From: Acidovorax sp.
GTDB taxonomy: Bacteria; Pseudomonadota; Gammaproteobacteria; Burkholderiales; Burkholderiaceae_C
Direction of reading: 5' to 3'
DNA length: 52,479 nt
Assembly (NCBI GenBank): GCA_024711405.1
Contig: JANJSZ010000143.1
Span: forward strand, 1-52,479
Shown here: positions 15,829-24,926 of the stretch, in pieces
Layout: each line of letters opens with the position of its first letter
Numbering within the stretch: the stretch's first letter is position 1
Notes under the pieces: generated by a model
The model's input: the letters and a program-made list of their open reading frames with translations, nothing else
What the model was told of the DNA's origin: nothing
Databases searched by the model: none
Position numbers and translations under genes: made by a program

Positions 15829-18542
15829 GCCAGCACCGTGTCCAACTGCTGCGCCAGGCTCTTGCCGTCTTGCTGCTTGGTCAGCCAACCAAACACGGCT
15901 TTGCCCGCGCTGGCCTGTGCCCACAGCGCACCCACCTGGCTCTTTTCAATTTCGTAGGGGTCGTTCAGCAAATGCGCCCCTTTGTATTCGAGCAAGGCCA
16001 CACGGCCATCGACCAGCTCGGCCACAAAGTCGGCAAAAAACCGGCCGCGCGACGTGGGCAGGGCAAAGCCGCAGGGCGCGGTATCCAGGTTGCGCACCCA
16101 TTGCTTGACCCGGGGGTGGCGGTCAATCCGCTGCGCGCACTGAAACTCTTCGCCGCCATCCTTCAGGTCGGCCAGCACGGCAAAGTAATGCCGCGTGAAC
16201 TGGTAGCGCCCGCTGTAGCGCGACGCCACCGGCGCCGGGTATCGGCCAGGCTCCAACACATGGGGCCGAAGCCAGTCGCTCTCCAGCAACCACGCGCCCG
16301 CCTGACCGTTTTGCAGCACCAGCTGGCGAAACTGCCGCGTGGCCGCCTGGTCGCGCAGGTCGCCCACATGCAACGCAATGCACCGGGCCAACTGGAATCG
16401 CGCCTGCGCCAGCAGCGCCAGCGGCAGGCCGCAGGCATGCAGCTGGTGGTTCACCACAGCCGCCAGAAAAGCGCGGCGCTGCGACTGGGTAGTGCCCGCC
16501 AGCGGCGCGTGCAGTGCCTTGTGCAGCGACTGGTCCAGCCAGCGCACCAGCGTGTCGGCGGTGATGCTGCTGGCGCCGTATTCCATGGCCATCTGCTGCA
16601 CATCGGTGGGGCGCAGCGTCACGCGCGCGTCCTTCACGTCGATCTCGATCACGTTCGACTCTTGCACCACATGAAAACCGGGCAGCTGCACGGCCTGGGG
16701 GCTGAGCAGATCAAGCTCCACCGTCCCCAGCACCGCGCCCTGCTCCAGCGGCCACAGCGGCGCCTGGGCGTCGGTGCGATAGGCCAGCGTGGGCACGGGC
16801 GCAAAGCGCACGCCGCGCGATGCGGGGGCCACGCTGGCGGCCACCAGCGCGTTGTGCTGGGCCACCTGCTCGCGCAGCTGCTCCTGCTTTTTGGCCCCGC
16901 GCACCTGGGCCAGCATCAGCGCCTCGGTGCTGGCCTCGATGTGGCCCGCAACCACCAGCTGCGTCGCACCGGCAATGGCCTGCTGCTGCACACCGGGCAC
17001 TGCCAGCAGCTCGGGCGTGGCTGCAATTACATCAAAATTAGTAGCTATCAGCGCTTGAGGGGCGGGCGCTGCATGTGGATTTTCGTCAAATTCTTCGCCA
17101 AACAGCGGGTAGCTCGATGGCGGCGCCAGCATCGAAGCCACATCCAGCGCCTCGAACCCCATGTGCTGGATCAACCGGTCGGCCAGTGCATGCGCTGCAG
17201 CAGAAAACTCCGCCGCGCACACATGGGCATAAGCGCGGTTGAGCGCCTCGCGCCCACGCCGGCGGGCCTGCGGCATGCGCAGCACACGGCCCAGCAACTG
17301 CTCCACCGCCGTGGCGCTGGTCAGCTTTTGCAGGCTGCACAGCACATAGGCAAACGGGCAATCCCAGCCCTCGCGCAGCGCCTGCACCGTAATCACATAA
17401 CGCACCGGGCAATTGCGCGCCGCCAGGTTGATGTCGTCCAGCCCGCGCTGGGTGCCTGTGGCCACCACGATCTGGTTGTCTGGCAGATTGAGCTCTTCCA
17501 CCAGATAGCGGCGCAGTGCCTCCGGCGGCATCTCGTCGCCCAGGTTTTGCGCCTGAAAGAGCACGATGGGCCGCACATAGCCATGCCCCTCGGCCTCGTC
17601 CTTCAGCGCCTCGGCCTCCAGCTTGCGCTGCGTCTGCACTGCGCCAAACACGGCGGCGGGCCAGCCCTCGGGGTGCTCGGCCAGCACGATGGGCAGCTTG
17701 ATCATGTCCTCGGCCGCCAGCTCCTGCGCGCTGACGTGGTAGAGCACATTGGTCTTGGTCGCAATCGGCGTGGCCGTCAGCTCCAGGATGAACGCGGGGT
17801 TCAGGCGCTGCAGCGCAGTAAAGCTCTTGTCCGTTTTGGTGTTGTGCGCCTCGTCCACGATAAGCAGGGGGCGGTGCAGCGCCAGCCAGTTGGCCAGGCT
17901 CCAGCGTAGCTGGCCCACAAAGCCGGCCAGCACGCCGGTGGTGTCGCGCGCCACATCCTCGGGCGTAACCAGGGCGTCGGGCAGCTCGCGCAGCGGCGCC
18001 AGGGTGCGTTCATCAGCGCCCTTGAAGTGCGGTTCAAAGCCCTCCGCAAAGCTGTACACATTGCGCTGGCCCGCGTCCTCCACCCGAAAACTCTGGATGG
18101 TTGCCACCACCACCACGGCATGGCGCCCCCAGTCGGGCGGGGCGATTTGCGCCACGTCGTCGAGCGTGCACACCTGCAAGCCCTCGCCATAGGCATCGGT
18201 CAGCGCGGCGCGGTAGGCGTGGCCGGGCGTCTGCAAGGCCTTGAGCGTTTGCTGGCGAATGGCGTCGCTGGGCACCAGCCACACGGTCACTGGCGCATCG
18301 CTGCCTTGCCACTCGCGCGCCAGCAGGGGCACCGCGTGCGCCGCCAGCACCGTTTTGCCGCCGCCCGTGGGAATGCGCAGGCACACGCAAGGCACCTGCG
18401 GGCCAAAGGCGTCAAGGTTGTAGGGGCGGCCCGCCAGTTCGCCAAAGGCCAGCGCCGGGCCCTTGGTGCGGGCTGCGCGGGCGAACGCGCCCAGCGCATC
18501 CAGGGCGGTTTGCTGGTAGGACTTGAGGGTGATGGGGGTCAT
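15825..18542 (-). CDS. res: Type III-like restriction enzyme Res subunit (DEAD/DEAH helicase plus nuclease)
   Basis: 905 residues from ATG 18542. SF2 helicase motifs: Walker A RIPTGGGKTVLAAH (about 73-86), DEAH box LIVDEAHNTKT, motif III LTATPIAT, motif VI EQLLGRVLRMPQ. The C-terminus has D-VALLEYKGAHL, a PD-(D/E)XK-like nuclease signature. Together with the Mod gene at 20378-22087 it forms an ATP-dependent restriction pair. A TTG-started extension to 18641 is open but AT-rich and not needed. The segment APAPQALIATNFDVIA (17026-17070) is encoded by a dispersed repeat inserted in frame. The stop is shared with the start of the aminopropyltransferase gene. Gap to the preceding gene is 105 bases with a TTAGCCAAT inverted repeat. 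Confidence 0.87.
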   Translation of the reverse strand: MTPITLKSYQQTALDALGAFARAARTKGPALAFGELAGRPYNLDAFGPQVPCVCLRIPTGGGKTVLAAHAVPLLAREWQGSDAPVTVWLVPSDAIRQQTLKALQTPGHAYRAALTDAYGEGLQVCTLDDVAQIAPPDWGRHAVVVVATIQSFRVEDAGQRNVYSFAEGFEPHFKGADERTLAPLRELPDALVTPEDVARDTTGVLAGFVGQLRWSLANWLALHRPLLIVDEAHNTKTDKSFTALQRLNPAFILELTATPIATKTNVLYHVSAQELAAEDMIKLPIVLAEHPEGWPAAVFGAVQTQRKLEAEALKDEAEGHGYVRPIVLFQAQNLGDEMPPEALRRYLVEELNLPDNQIVVATGTQRGLDDINLAARNCPVRYVITVQALREGWDCPFAYVLCSLQKLTSATAVEQLLGRVLRMPQARRRGREALNRAYAHVCAAEFSAAAHALADRLIQHMGFEALDVASMLAPPSSYPLFGEEFDENPHAAPAPQALIATNFDVIAATPELLAVPGVQQQAIAGATQLVVAGHIEASTEALMLAQVRGAKKQEQLREQVAQHNALVAASVAPASRGVRFAPVPTLAYRTDAQAPLWPLEQGAVLGTVELDLLSPQAVQLPGFHVVQESNVIEIDVKDARVTLRPTDVQQMAMEYGASSITADTLVRWLDQSLHKALHAPLAGTTQSQRRAFLAAVVNHQLHACGLPLALLAQARFQLARCIALHVGDLRDQAATRQFRQLVLQNGQAGAWLLESDWLRPHVLEPGRYPAPVASRYSGRYQFTRHYFAVLADLKDGGEEFQCAQRIDRHPRVKQWVRNLDTAPCGFALPTSRGRFFADFVAELVDGRVALLEYKGAHLLNDPYEIEKSQVGALWAQASAGKAVFGWLTKQQDGKSLAQQLDTVLA
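17026..17071. repeat. Dispersed repeat copy inserted in frame in res
   Basis: Carries TAGCTATCAGCGCTTGA then GGGCGGGCGC, the same order of modules as other copies. It encodes an Ala/Pro-rich linker (APAPQALIATN) in the second half of the helicase. Confidence 0.6.
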
Positions 18543-18579
18543 GGGGATGGATTTGAATTGGCGCAAATTTTGGGAATCT

Positions 18580-18651
18580 TTAGCCAATGCACCAATGCAA
18601 GTTGTTGATTTATAAGGATTTTTAATTTTCCATTGGAACAATATTGGCTAA
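18580..18651. promoter_or_regulatory. Inverted repeat TTAGCCAAT / ATTGGCTAA upstream of res
   Basis: Two perfect 9-base arms (18580-18588 and 18643-18651) enclose an AT-rich stretch. The right arm overlaps the stop of the preceding gene and the left arm is 38 bases before the res start. It could be an operator, or the site of an internal promoter for res. No binding protein is known. Confidence 0.35.
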
Positions 18652-20372
18652 ACACGAGCACTCATTGGCGCAACCAGCGCCCAAACAGCGCCACGCGTCG
18701 GCTTGCCAATATTCCGGATCGTGCCCTGCCGTGCCATATCGGCCAGCAGTTCCTTGATGTACTTCTTGCGCTCCGACGCCCCCGGAATCCACAGCATCAG
18801 CTTGTTCATCAACAGGGCATTGATCTCGACACGGGGCTGGGGCGCCAAGGCGAGCAAATCGCACACCGCCTTTTTGCAGTCCTCAACGGACGGGCCTTTT
18901 TGATTGAGGTAGGCCACTTCTTGCCCCATTGCAACCGCCAACTGCGCCGAGATGCGCAACCTGGGGCTGCGCCCCTCCACCAAACCCTTGGCGCGCAGAC
19001 GTCGCAATTCGCCTGCGGGTGGCTTGCGGCCTTTTTGAATCTGGTCGAGCAGCACGGCATCTTCCAGGCTGAGGTCGCTGTTCGTCATCAAGGCATCGAC
19101 ATACCCCTTGTCCAGAACGCGGCCATACAGCAAGACGCTGACGGATGCAGGTTGCGCCGCGATGTCGTAATCGGGCAGCGGGAAGAAGCGCTCCTTTTGC
19201 TTGCGGAACATTCCTTTCACGCCACGGTTGAGCGTCTCCATCAAGTCCAGCTCCACCATCGCATCGGCCAGGCAGGCATTGCGGTAGCGCTGCTCGGGCT
19301 GCTGCGCATGCAGAACCTTGTCCAGTGACCCAGGCAGAAACTCTCCGTAGTTGAAAAAGCGCAGCGTATCCGGCCCCTCCGTCACCAGAATGCGTCCGCC
19401 CTGTGTGTAATCCTGGTGTGCCACGCAGTTGTGCAGGGCTTCGCGCAGCACCCAATCGTCGTAGTTGGGCAGATTCAGTGGCGCCACTTCACGCGGCGGC
19501 AAGATATTGATCTCGATGATGCGAATGCGGGCAATCAAGGCGTCGATGGACGACAGCAGCGGCAGCCCGAAATGCTGGTGCGTCACAGGTTCGTTTCGGT
19601 GGTCCAGCAGCTGCCAGCTGATGCGCGGCGTTGGTCCGCCCAACTGGCTGGCAGCCGTTGGCAGGCCCAAAAGCACCAGCGCCGCCCGCGTCAGGCCACC
19701 ATGGACGGCCAACCGCAGCGAATGCAGAAACTGTGCATCCGTCTGCCCCAGCATCTCTTTGACGATATCGGGCTTGCTGGCATAGCGGCGCGCATACAGC
19801 TCCCGCGCCCTGGCAATGGCTGGGGCCGACAGCAGCGCCCAATCCTGCGTGACAACAGCCGCTGACCAATCATGCAACGCCGATTGCGCACGCAAGGTAT
19901 CGAGCTTGTGCAAGGGTAGCCCACACAGCTTCTCACCATTCCGCCCCCAGTAGTGACCCTTGCAAGAGACCGGCACCCCTCGGGGCGCAGCCGGAATACG
20001 CCACAGCAGCACCCGCGCTGGCGCTCCGTCTGGCCGATCCACCTCCAGCTCGTGGGGCGGATGCAAAACGACGGGCGGTGCCGTTTGCGCAGCCACCGAC
20101 TCTCTGATCCGGTTGAGTTCAGGCAATGCGCGCGCAAATTCTGTTCCGATCGCCGGGCGCATGCCGGTGGTCGGGTCCAGCCTGTCATCAATGCCCATGA
20201 CCAGCCAGCCCTCTTCGCGGCGGTGCAAATTGGCTTCGTTGGCCAGCGCAGAGACGTACTGCGCCATCTGGTCAAAGCTGAACGTCTGCCCGGCACGCTT
20301 GAACTCCAGCCATTCGGTCTCCGTGGACATGCGCCGAAGTTCATTCAGAAACTCGCCCGTAACGTCGTTCAT
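18648..20372 (-). CDS. Schlafen AlbA_2-type ATP-binding protein between mod and res
   Basis: 574 residues. The N-terminus (about 15-140) is an AlbA_2/Schlafen-type putative nucleic-acid domain (TETEWLEFKRAG, then WLVMGIDD). The middle (about 320-390) carries a GHKL-like ATP-binding segment, REALHNCVAHQDYTQGG with LRFFNYGEFLPGS; the C-terminus (about 430-570) looks like winged-helix modules. Proteins of this class are annotated as putative regulators or RecG-like. Start: ATG 20372 has AGGTGAGG upstream; GTG 20381 would overlap the mod stop by GTGA. Either way it is coupled to mod. Base composition (about 52-58 percent GC) is lower than flanks. A role as regulator or effector of the restriction pair is inferred from position only. 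Confidence 0.8.
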   Translation of the reverse strand: MNDVTGEFLNELRRMSTETEWLEFKRAGQTFSFDQMAQYVSALANEANLHRREEGWLVMGIDDRLDPTTGMRPAIGTEFARALPELNRIRESVAAQTAPPVVLHPPHELEVDRPDGAPARVLLWRIPAAPRGVPVSCKGHYWGRNGEKLCGLPLHKLDTLRAQSALHDWSAAVVTQDWALLSAPAIARARELYARRYASKPDIVKEMLGQTDAQFLHSLRLAVHGGLTRAALVLLGLPTAASQLGGPTPRISWQLLDHRNEPVTHQHFGLPLLSSIDALIARIRIIEINILPPREVAPLNLPNYDDWVLREALHNCVAHQDYTQGGRILVTEGPDTLRFFNYGEFLPGSLDKVLHAQQPEQRYRNACLADAMVELDLMETLNRGVKGMFRKQKERFFPLPDYDIAAQPASVSVLLYGRVLDKGYVDALMTNSDLSLEDAVLLDQIQKGRKPPAGELRRLRAKGLVEGRSPRLRISAQLAVAMGQEVAYLNQKGPSVEDCKKAVCDLLALAPQPRVEINALLMNKLMLWIPGASERKKYIKELLADMARQGTIRNIGKPTRGAVWALVAPMSARV

Positions 20373-20377
20373 TGCCC

Positions 20378-22087
20378 TCACCTTGCCTTCACGTCATACG
20401 GAAGGTGCTTGAACGTGACGCGCGCCAGCGCCAGGCGCGCCTCGCCCAGGCGGCAGGCCTCGCCATACACCACCAGGGGCGCATCGGGGTGGGGCGTGCG
20501 GGCGTGCAGCGCCAGCAGCGCGTCGAGCACGGCCGAGGTCAGCACGTTGCCGCTGGCCGGGCGCTTGTCGCCCAGGATACCGTTGAACAGCAGGTAGTAC
20601 GCCGTGCGGCTGCGCAGCACGGGGGCGGGTGCCGACTCGGGCGGGGGCAGCGCGTCGGGCGCCTGCAGCCCGAGTTCACCCTGGGCCAGCGGGGCTGGGG
20701 GCAGGATATCAGGTGAAATTGGGCTTTTGCGCCCATCCGGCAATCGCTCGTAGCTATCAAAAACAGAGTGTGTACCCAGGTGTGGCGTGCCCGGCGTGGC
20801 GCGCGCGGGGTCAAAGGCGGTGCCGGTTTCCTGCTGCCACACAAAGGCGGCCAGCGTGGCAAAGCGCACCTCGGGGTGGATGCAGCCATCGGCGTCGAAG
20901 ATCGGTGCGCCCAGCCTCTGGAAGCGAAAGCCGCCGCCGCCCTGCCAGTTCACCGCCTGGCTGATGCCGCCCGGCTCGCCGTCCACCACCTTTTGCAGGC
21001 GCGGCAGGCAGTGCGTGGCGGCGTGCTCGCCCATTTCGATGCCGATCCAGCGCCGGCCCATCTTGTGGGCCACGGCGGCCGTGGTGCCACTGCCAAGGAA
21101 GCTGTCGAGGACGAGGTCGCCGGAGTGGGTGGCGATGTGGAGGATGCGTTGAAGCAGACGTTCTGGCTTTGGGGTGCCGAAAAAAGATGCTTGGCCAAAG
21201 AGTTTTTTAGATTCGAGCATTGCCTCTTGCGTATGCCCCAGATCGTCGTAGTGCCAAAGGCTGCGCGGAATAACCGGCTTTGCCTCAATTGCAAAGCGCT
21301 TGATTCTCGGGCTTCGAGAAGAGCCATCCTTGCCCCAATAAATGAGCCCTTGCTCCGCCATCTCCGCATATGTCTCCGGGCTGGCTCGCCACGTCAATCC
21401 GTCGGGTGGCCAAACCTCCTGTCCCGCAGGACCAGTAATTTTGAAGTACAGGTTGGGACGTTCCTCTTGTGTCTTATTGCCAGTCAACGTCACCGAATTC
21501 CATGACCCACGGACGTCGTTGTCGGGGTTTTTAAAAACAGCGTTGTTTTTTTCAGTCCGCTCCAAACGATTAATGGCAAGGCAATCGATGGCCTTGGCAT
21601 AGACAAGAAGGTGGTCGTTGTCATTGCTGAAAAACTTGGCGTCATTTGCTGGTGACACCTTGCGATGCCAGGCAATATCGAGAACAAAATTCCGCCGCCC
21701 AAACACCTCATCCATCAGTACCTTGAGGTAATGCCCTTCGTTGTCGTCAATCGTCACCCAGATCGAGCCGTCGTCACTGAGCAGGTCGCGCAGCAGCTGC
21801 AGGCGCGGCAGCATCATGCTGAGCCACTGGCTGTGCTCCAGGTTGTCGTCGTAATGCTCGAACGCGCTTTTCGTGTTGTAGGGCGGGTCGATGAAGATGC
21901 ATTTGACCTGCCCCCGGTAAAACGGCAGCAGGGCCTTGAGCGCTTCGAGGTTGTCGCCCTGGATCAGCAGGTTGTTGTGTGCGCTGGCGGCGTCGCCGTG
22001 GGTGGAGACGCTCTCCAGCAGGCGGTAGGGCACCTGGGCGGCGGTGGTGAAGGCGGTGGAGCGGTTGAGCCAGTCAAGGGTGGGCAT
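20378..22087 (-). CDS. mod: Type III-like site-specific DNA methyltransferase (Mod)
   Basis: 569 residues; beta-class N6-adenine (or N4-cytosine) methyltransferase. Motif IV FIDPPYNT is at residues 65-72 and motif I LDSFLGSGTTAA at about 322-333, the order of the beta class, with the target-recognition domain between. GC content falls to about 45-50 percent across 21180-21720 (the recognition domain) while both ends are near 67-75 percent, suggesting exchange of the recognition domain. A C-terminal part of about 200 residues follows motif I; a dispersed repeat (20721-20765) is read in frame there. It is followed by the AlbA_2 gene and res, and preceded by a SEC-C gene 51 bases away. Confidence 0.88.
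   Translation of the reverse strand: MPTLDWLNRSTAFTTAAQVPYRLLESVSTHGDAASAHNNLLIQGDNLEALKALLPFYRGQVKCIFIDPPYNTKSAFEHYDDNLEHSQWLSMMLPRLQLLRDLLSDDGSIWVTIDDNEGHYLKVLMDEVFGRRNFVLDIAWHRKVSPANDAKFFSNDNDHLLVYAKAIDCLAINRLERTEKNNAVFKNPDNDVRGSWNSVTLTGNKTQEERPNLYFKITGPAGQEVWPPDGLTWRASPETYAEMAEQGLIYWGKDGSSRSPRIKRFAIEAKPVIPRSLWHYDDLGHTQEAMLESKKLFGQASFFGTPKPERLLQRILHIATHSGDLVLDSFLGSGTTAAVAHKMGRRWIGIEMGEHAATHCLPRLQKVVDGEPGGISQAVNWQGGGGFRFQRLGAPIFDADGCIHPEVRFATLAAFVWQQETGTAFDPARATPGTPHLGTHSVFDSYERLPDGRKSPISPDILPPAPLAQGELGLQAPDALPPPESAPAPVLRSRTAYYLLFNGILGDKRPASGNVLTSAVLDALLALHARTPHPDAPLVVYGEACRLGEARLALARVTFKHLPYDVKAR
20721..20765. repeat. Dispersed repeat copy (reverse) inserted in frame in mod
   Basis: On the minus strand TTTTTGATAGCTACGAGCG then GGATGGGCGCAAAAGCCC, the same module order as the copies at 8231 and 17026. 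It encodes the stretch around FDSYERLPDGRKSP in the C-terminal part of Mod. Confidence 0.55.
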
Positions 22088-22138
22088 GGAGGGGGGCAGT
22101 CGGGCGGTGCGGGGTGAACAGGTTCGTAGGCCGGGGGT

Positions 22139-22933
22139 TCAGGCGCTGCAGCATTTTTTGAATTTTTTGCCACTGCCGCAGGGGCAGGGGTCGTTGCGGC
22201 CCACCTTGGGGGTGTCGCGCACCAGCGTCGGCGTGATGTTGGGCGCATGGTGTGCTCCATGGGTTTGGCGGTACTGGCGCCACCAGTCGCGCAGGGCGTA
22301 CAGGGAGCCGATGAGTGCAGGGAAGAGTTCGCGGCTGTCTGCTTCCAGCTGAAAGTCCGGGTTGTCGGGGTTGTAGCCCGTGGAGTACAGCACCACGGGC
22401 GCGAGCAGTGGGGCCGCTTCGGGGTCGGTGCACAGCGGCGCCCAGTCCTCGTCTGCCGCCACAGCCAGGCGAAAGCCCTCGGCCCAGTCTTTGAGCTCCC
22501 AGTCACCCATGCGCTCACCGTTGGAATTGAGGCGGTGCGGGGTGATGCAGTCGCCTTCTGCCAGCTCCGACGACAGCGGTGTGTAAAGGTTGTCCACCGT
22601 GGAGTCGGCGGGCCGCACCGACAGGGCGGTCTGAATGTCGCTGTAGCGCCGCATCAGCAGTTGCAGCAGCCGCTGCTGGCGCGCGGGGTCGTGCGGCAGG
22701 GGCAGTGTGGGTTGGGCAAAGATGTCCTCCAGCCACAGGTGCACGGGCACCTGGGAGGGGCCGATGGCGCAGGCCGTCATGTAGCCATCGGCCATGTCGA
22801 TGGTCATGGCGTCGTGGTCCAGCGACGGGTCGGCCATCAGATCGAACAGTTCTTCGGTTTCTGCGTCGCTCAGGGGCCGCTGAATGTCCCAGGGGCGGTT
22901 GTGGAGCATGACCCACTGAAAAAATTCATTCAT
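22139..22933 (-). CDS. UPF0149/YecA-like protein with C-terminal SEC-C zinc motif
   Basis: 264 residues from ATG 22933 ([16 protein letters not shown]). The N-terminal part resembles the YecA/UPF0149 fold ([26 protein letters not shown]); the last residues [18 protein letters not shown] are a complete SEC-C zinc-binding motif. Such proteins are small zinc-binding adaptors of unclear function. It lies between the DUF350 gene (162 bases upstream) and mod (51 bases downstream), on the same strand. The frame is open 51 codons further up but that part lacks family similarity. Confidence 0.82.
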   Translation of the reverse strand: MNEFFQWVMLHNRPWDIQRPLSDAETEELFDLMADPSLDHDAMTIDMADGYMTACAIGPSQVPVHLWLEDIFAQPTLPLPHDPARQQRLLQLLMRRYSDIQTALSVRPADSTVDNLYTPLSSELAEGDCITPHRLNSNGERMGDWELKDWAEGFRLAVAADEDWAPLCTDPEAAPLLAPVVLYSTGYNPDNPDFQLEADSRELFPALIGSLYALRDWWRQYRQTHGAHHAPNITPTLVRDTPKVGRNDPCPCGSGKKFKKCCSA

Positions 22934-23095
22934 GGTCTTTGTGGGGTGAAGGTGGCTGCCGATAGCAATGTGTGGCACCGTAAATATAAATGTGTGGGGT
23001 GCAGCCACAGCCAGCGCCTGGACGCACGGGGCCGGTGCGCCGTGGTGCTCACGCAGGCGCACGGGCATGGCCCGCTGCCGCCCCATCCTTCGTCG

Positions 23096-23317
23096 TCAAT
23101 GTATAGCCGCCGCCACGATGATGCTGATGCCTAGGCACATCGCGGCCACCACCAGGGCCAGGGCCTGGTTTTGTTTTTCGACGATTTCGCGCCACAGGTC
23201 GGCGGGTGTGATCTTGTCAACGAGGACAAAACACAGCCAGAAGATGATGACACCAATGATGGCGTACAGGATGGACCCGAGGAACGCTGCGGGCTTGAGC
23301 CATTCGATGCCGATCAT
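23096..23317 (-). CDS. DUF350 (YjfL-like) small membrane protein
   Basis: 73 residues with two strong transmembrane helices (about 10-32 and 52-72) separated by KITPADLWREIVEKQNQ. Sequence style matches a single DUF350 unit. A perfect AAGGAGAT site lies 7-8 bases before ATG 23317. In E. coli the DUF350 protein YjfL is encoded with a PspA homologue and a glutathionylspermidine-synthase-like enzyme, which links this family to membrane stress and polyamine chemistry. Here it follows DUF4178 and SPFH genes, consistent with that theme. Confidence 0.85.
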   Translation of the reverse strand: MIGIEWLKPAAFLGSILYAIIGVIIFWLCFVLVDKITPADLWREIVEKQNQALALVVAAMCLGISIIVAAAIH

Positions 23318-23368
23318 GAGGGGATCTCCTTAAAACGATTGTTCACGGGTGCGTGCGGTGGCGCCCGC

Positions 23369-24859
23369 CTATTTGTGCCCGCCGCCGGATGAATACCCGC
23401 CAAACGAGCCGCCGGAGCTGCGGTAACCGCTGCCGGGCGACCCCGAGCAATTGCCCAAGATGATGAGCAGGATGAGGATGATGACCGCAATCAGGATGAT
23501 GGTGCCGCAACCCAGGCCCGACTTGGCCACAAAGGGGCCGGGGTCGTCGCGCTGCAGCACGTCTTTTTTGTCTTCGAGCTGAAAGGCCTTGACCACGGTG
23601 TCGCTGGAGAGCTTGTCGCCGGACGACCAGGTGATCTCATTGGGGCTTTGCTCCATGGACAGCAGGCCCTTGGCGCTTTCGAAGTCGCGGTTACTGGTTT
23701 TCTGGCCGCGCTCGACCTGCCAATAGAACTCGCCCAGCACGTAGGTGGTTTCGGCCAGGTAACTGTATTTGAGCTGGTAAGTGGTACCCAGGTAGGTGGC
23801 GCTGCGCCCGCTGGCGGCCATCTGCGGTGCGCCGGTGGTGGGGCGCACCATGCTCCAGCCTTCTTCCGAATCGACCAGAAAGGCGAAGCCACGCTTCTGG
23901 TTGTAGAGCAGGTATTCGCTCCAGCCAAAGTGTTCATCGTCGCCGGGCGCCACGCCCATGCGGTGCTGGAAGCCCACCACCTGCCAGTGCACGCCCTGCA
24001 GCGGGCCCTTGGCGCCCAGCGGGATGATGGGGCGCACGGGCTCGTCCTGCATGGCCGAGCGCAGCTCGCCACCCACGCCGCTGCCCAGGTCGATGATGCT
24101 GGCGCAGGATCCACAGGTGATACTTTTGGTGGAGGCCAGCTGCACCTGCACCGGCGCACCACAGTGCGGGCAGTTGAACTGGCGGCCTTTTTCGTCCTTG
24201 GCGGATTCGCCCTTGAGGCCCTGGAGCTGCAGGTCTTCAAGCAGGACGGCGCGGCCGCGCTCGACGCGGGGCGGGGTGTGGCCGTAGTCGATGCTGAGCA
24301 CTTCGCCATCGCTACTCCTCAACTCGACCATGCCGAAGGGCTGGCCCAGCGGCGGCAGCTTGGACAGCTCGCCCTGCGCCGAGATCAGCTGCGCCTGGCC
24401 GGCGTAGGCCACGCTGTAGGGCTTGCCGTTGATGGCCGTGGTGGTGCCGATGGACCAGCGCGCGGCCTCGGGCAGCTCGCGACCCGGGTCGATGGGCCGG
24501 GAGAACACGTAGGCGCCGTTGTCCTCGCCCAGCGTGGCCAGGGTACCGTCTTCGAGGAAGGCGGCCCATTCGGTCCAGACCCCGGCATCGCCCTTGTACT
24601 GCAGGCGGCCGATGAGGGTGAAGGGCACCTCCTTGCCATCGAGCGTGATGCGCCCGCTGGCCATGGGCTGCAGCGGGCTGTGGTCGTCGAACAGCTCGGC
24701 CATCTTGCCCAGGCGCGTGAGCACATCGCCGCTGCGCACCACGGTGCTCTGGCAGTAGCCGCAGACGGCGTGCGTGGACTGCGCGCTGCGGAATTCGACC
24801 GGCGCGCCGCAGCCGGGGCAGGGCGCGCGGTAGTGGCGTTGTGTGGCGCTTTCGGCCAT
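23369..24859 (-). CDS. DUF4178 protein with two zinc ribbons and a C-terminal membrane helix
   Basis: 496 residues. First zinc ribbon CPGCGAP...CGYCQS at about 14-36, second CPHCGAPV...CGSCAS at about 228-250. Each is followed by a DUF4178-like beta-rich domain (GRLQYKGDAGVWTEWAAFL and VVGFQHRMGVAPGDDEHFGWSEYLL). A transmembrane helix lies at about 447-469, then a Gly/Ser-rich tail ending GGGHK. Function is unknown; relatives occur beside DUF350, SPFH and aminopropyltransferase genes. It starts 67 bases after the SPFH gene and ends 51 bases before DUF350. Confidence 0.85.
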   Translation of the reverse strand: MAESATQRHYRAPCPGCGAPVEFRSAQSTHAVCGYCQSTVVRSGDVLTRLGKMAELFDDHSPLQPMASGRITLDGKEVPFTLIGRLQYKGDAGVWTEWAAFLEDGTLATLGEDNGAYVFSRPIDPGRELPEAARWSIGTTTAINGKPYSVAYAGQAQLISAQGELSKLPPLGQPFGMVELRSSDGEVLSIDYGHTPPRVERGRAVLLEDLQLQGLKGESAKDEKGRQFNCPHCGAPVQVQLASTKSITCGSCASIIDLGSGVGGELRSAMQDEPVRPIIPLGAKGPLQGVHWQVVGFQHRMGVAPGDDEHFGWSEYLLYNQKRGFAFLVDSEEGWSMVRPTTGAPQMAASGRSATYLGTTYQLKYSYLAETTYVLGEFYWQVERGQKTSNRDFESAKGLLSMEQSPNEITWSSGDKLSSDTVVKAFQLEDKKDVLQRDDPGPFVAKSGLGCGTIILIAVIILILLIILGNCSGSPGSGYRSSGGSFGGYSSGGGHK

Positions 24860-24926
24860 TCTTTAAGGTATTTTGGGCCTCGTGCACCTATCCATCAAGC
24901 GCAGACAGCTATTTAAACAATAGCAA

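Noticed and set aside
12367-15957. Very long plus-strand open frame (about 1196 codons) across the FAD and aminopropyltransferase genes
   Set aside because: It is antisense to two well-supported genes, its translation is low-complexity Gly/His/Arg/Gln-rich with no domain, and such frames are expected opposite GC-rich coding DNA.
15870-17909. Plus-strand open frame of about 679 codons opposite res
   Set aside because: Antisense shadow of helicase motifs; no recognisable protein features.
22934-23095. Gap between DUF350 and SEC-C genes as a site for a hidden speD
   Set aside because: Only 162 bases and no reading frame with SAM decarboxylase features.
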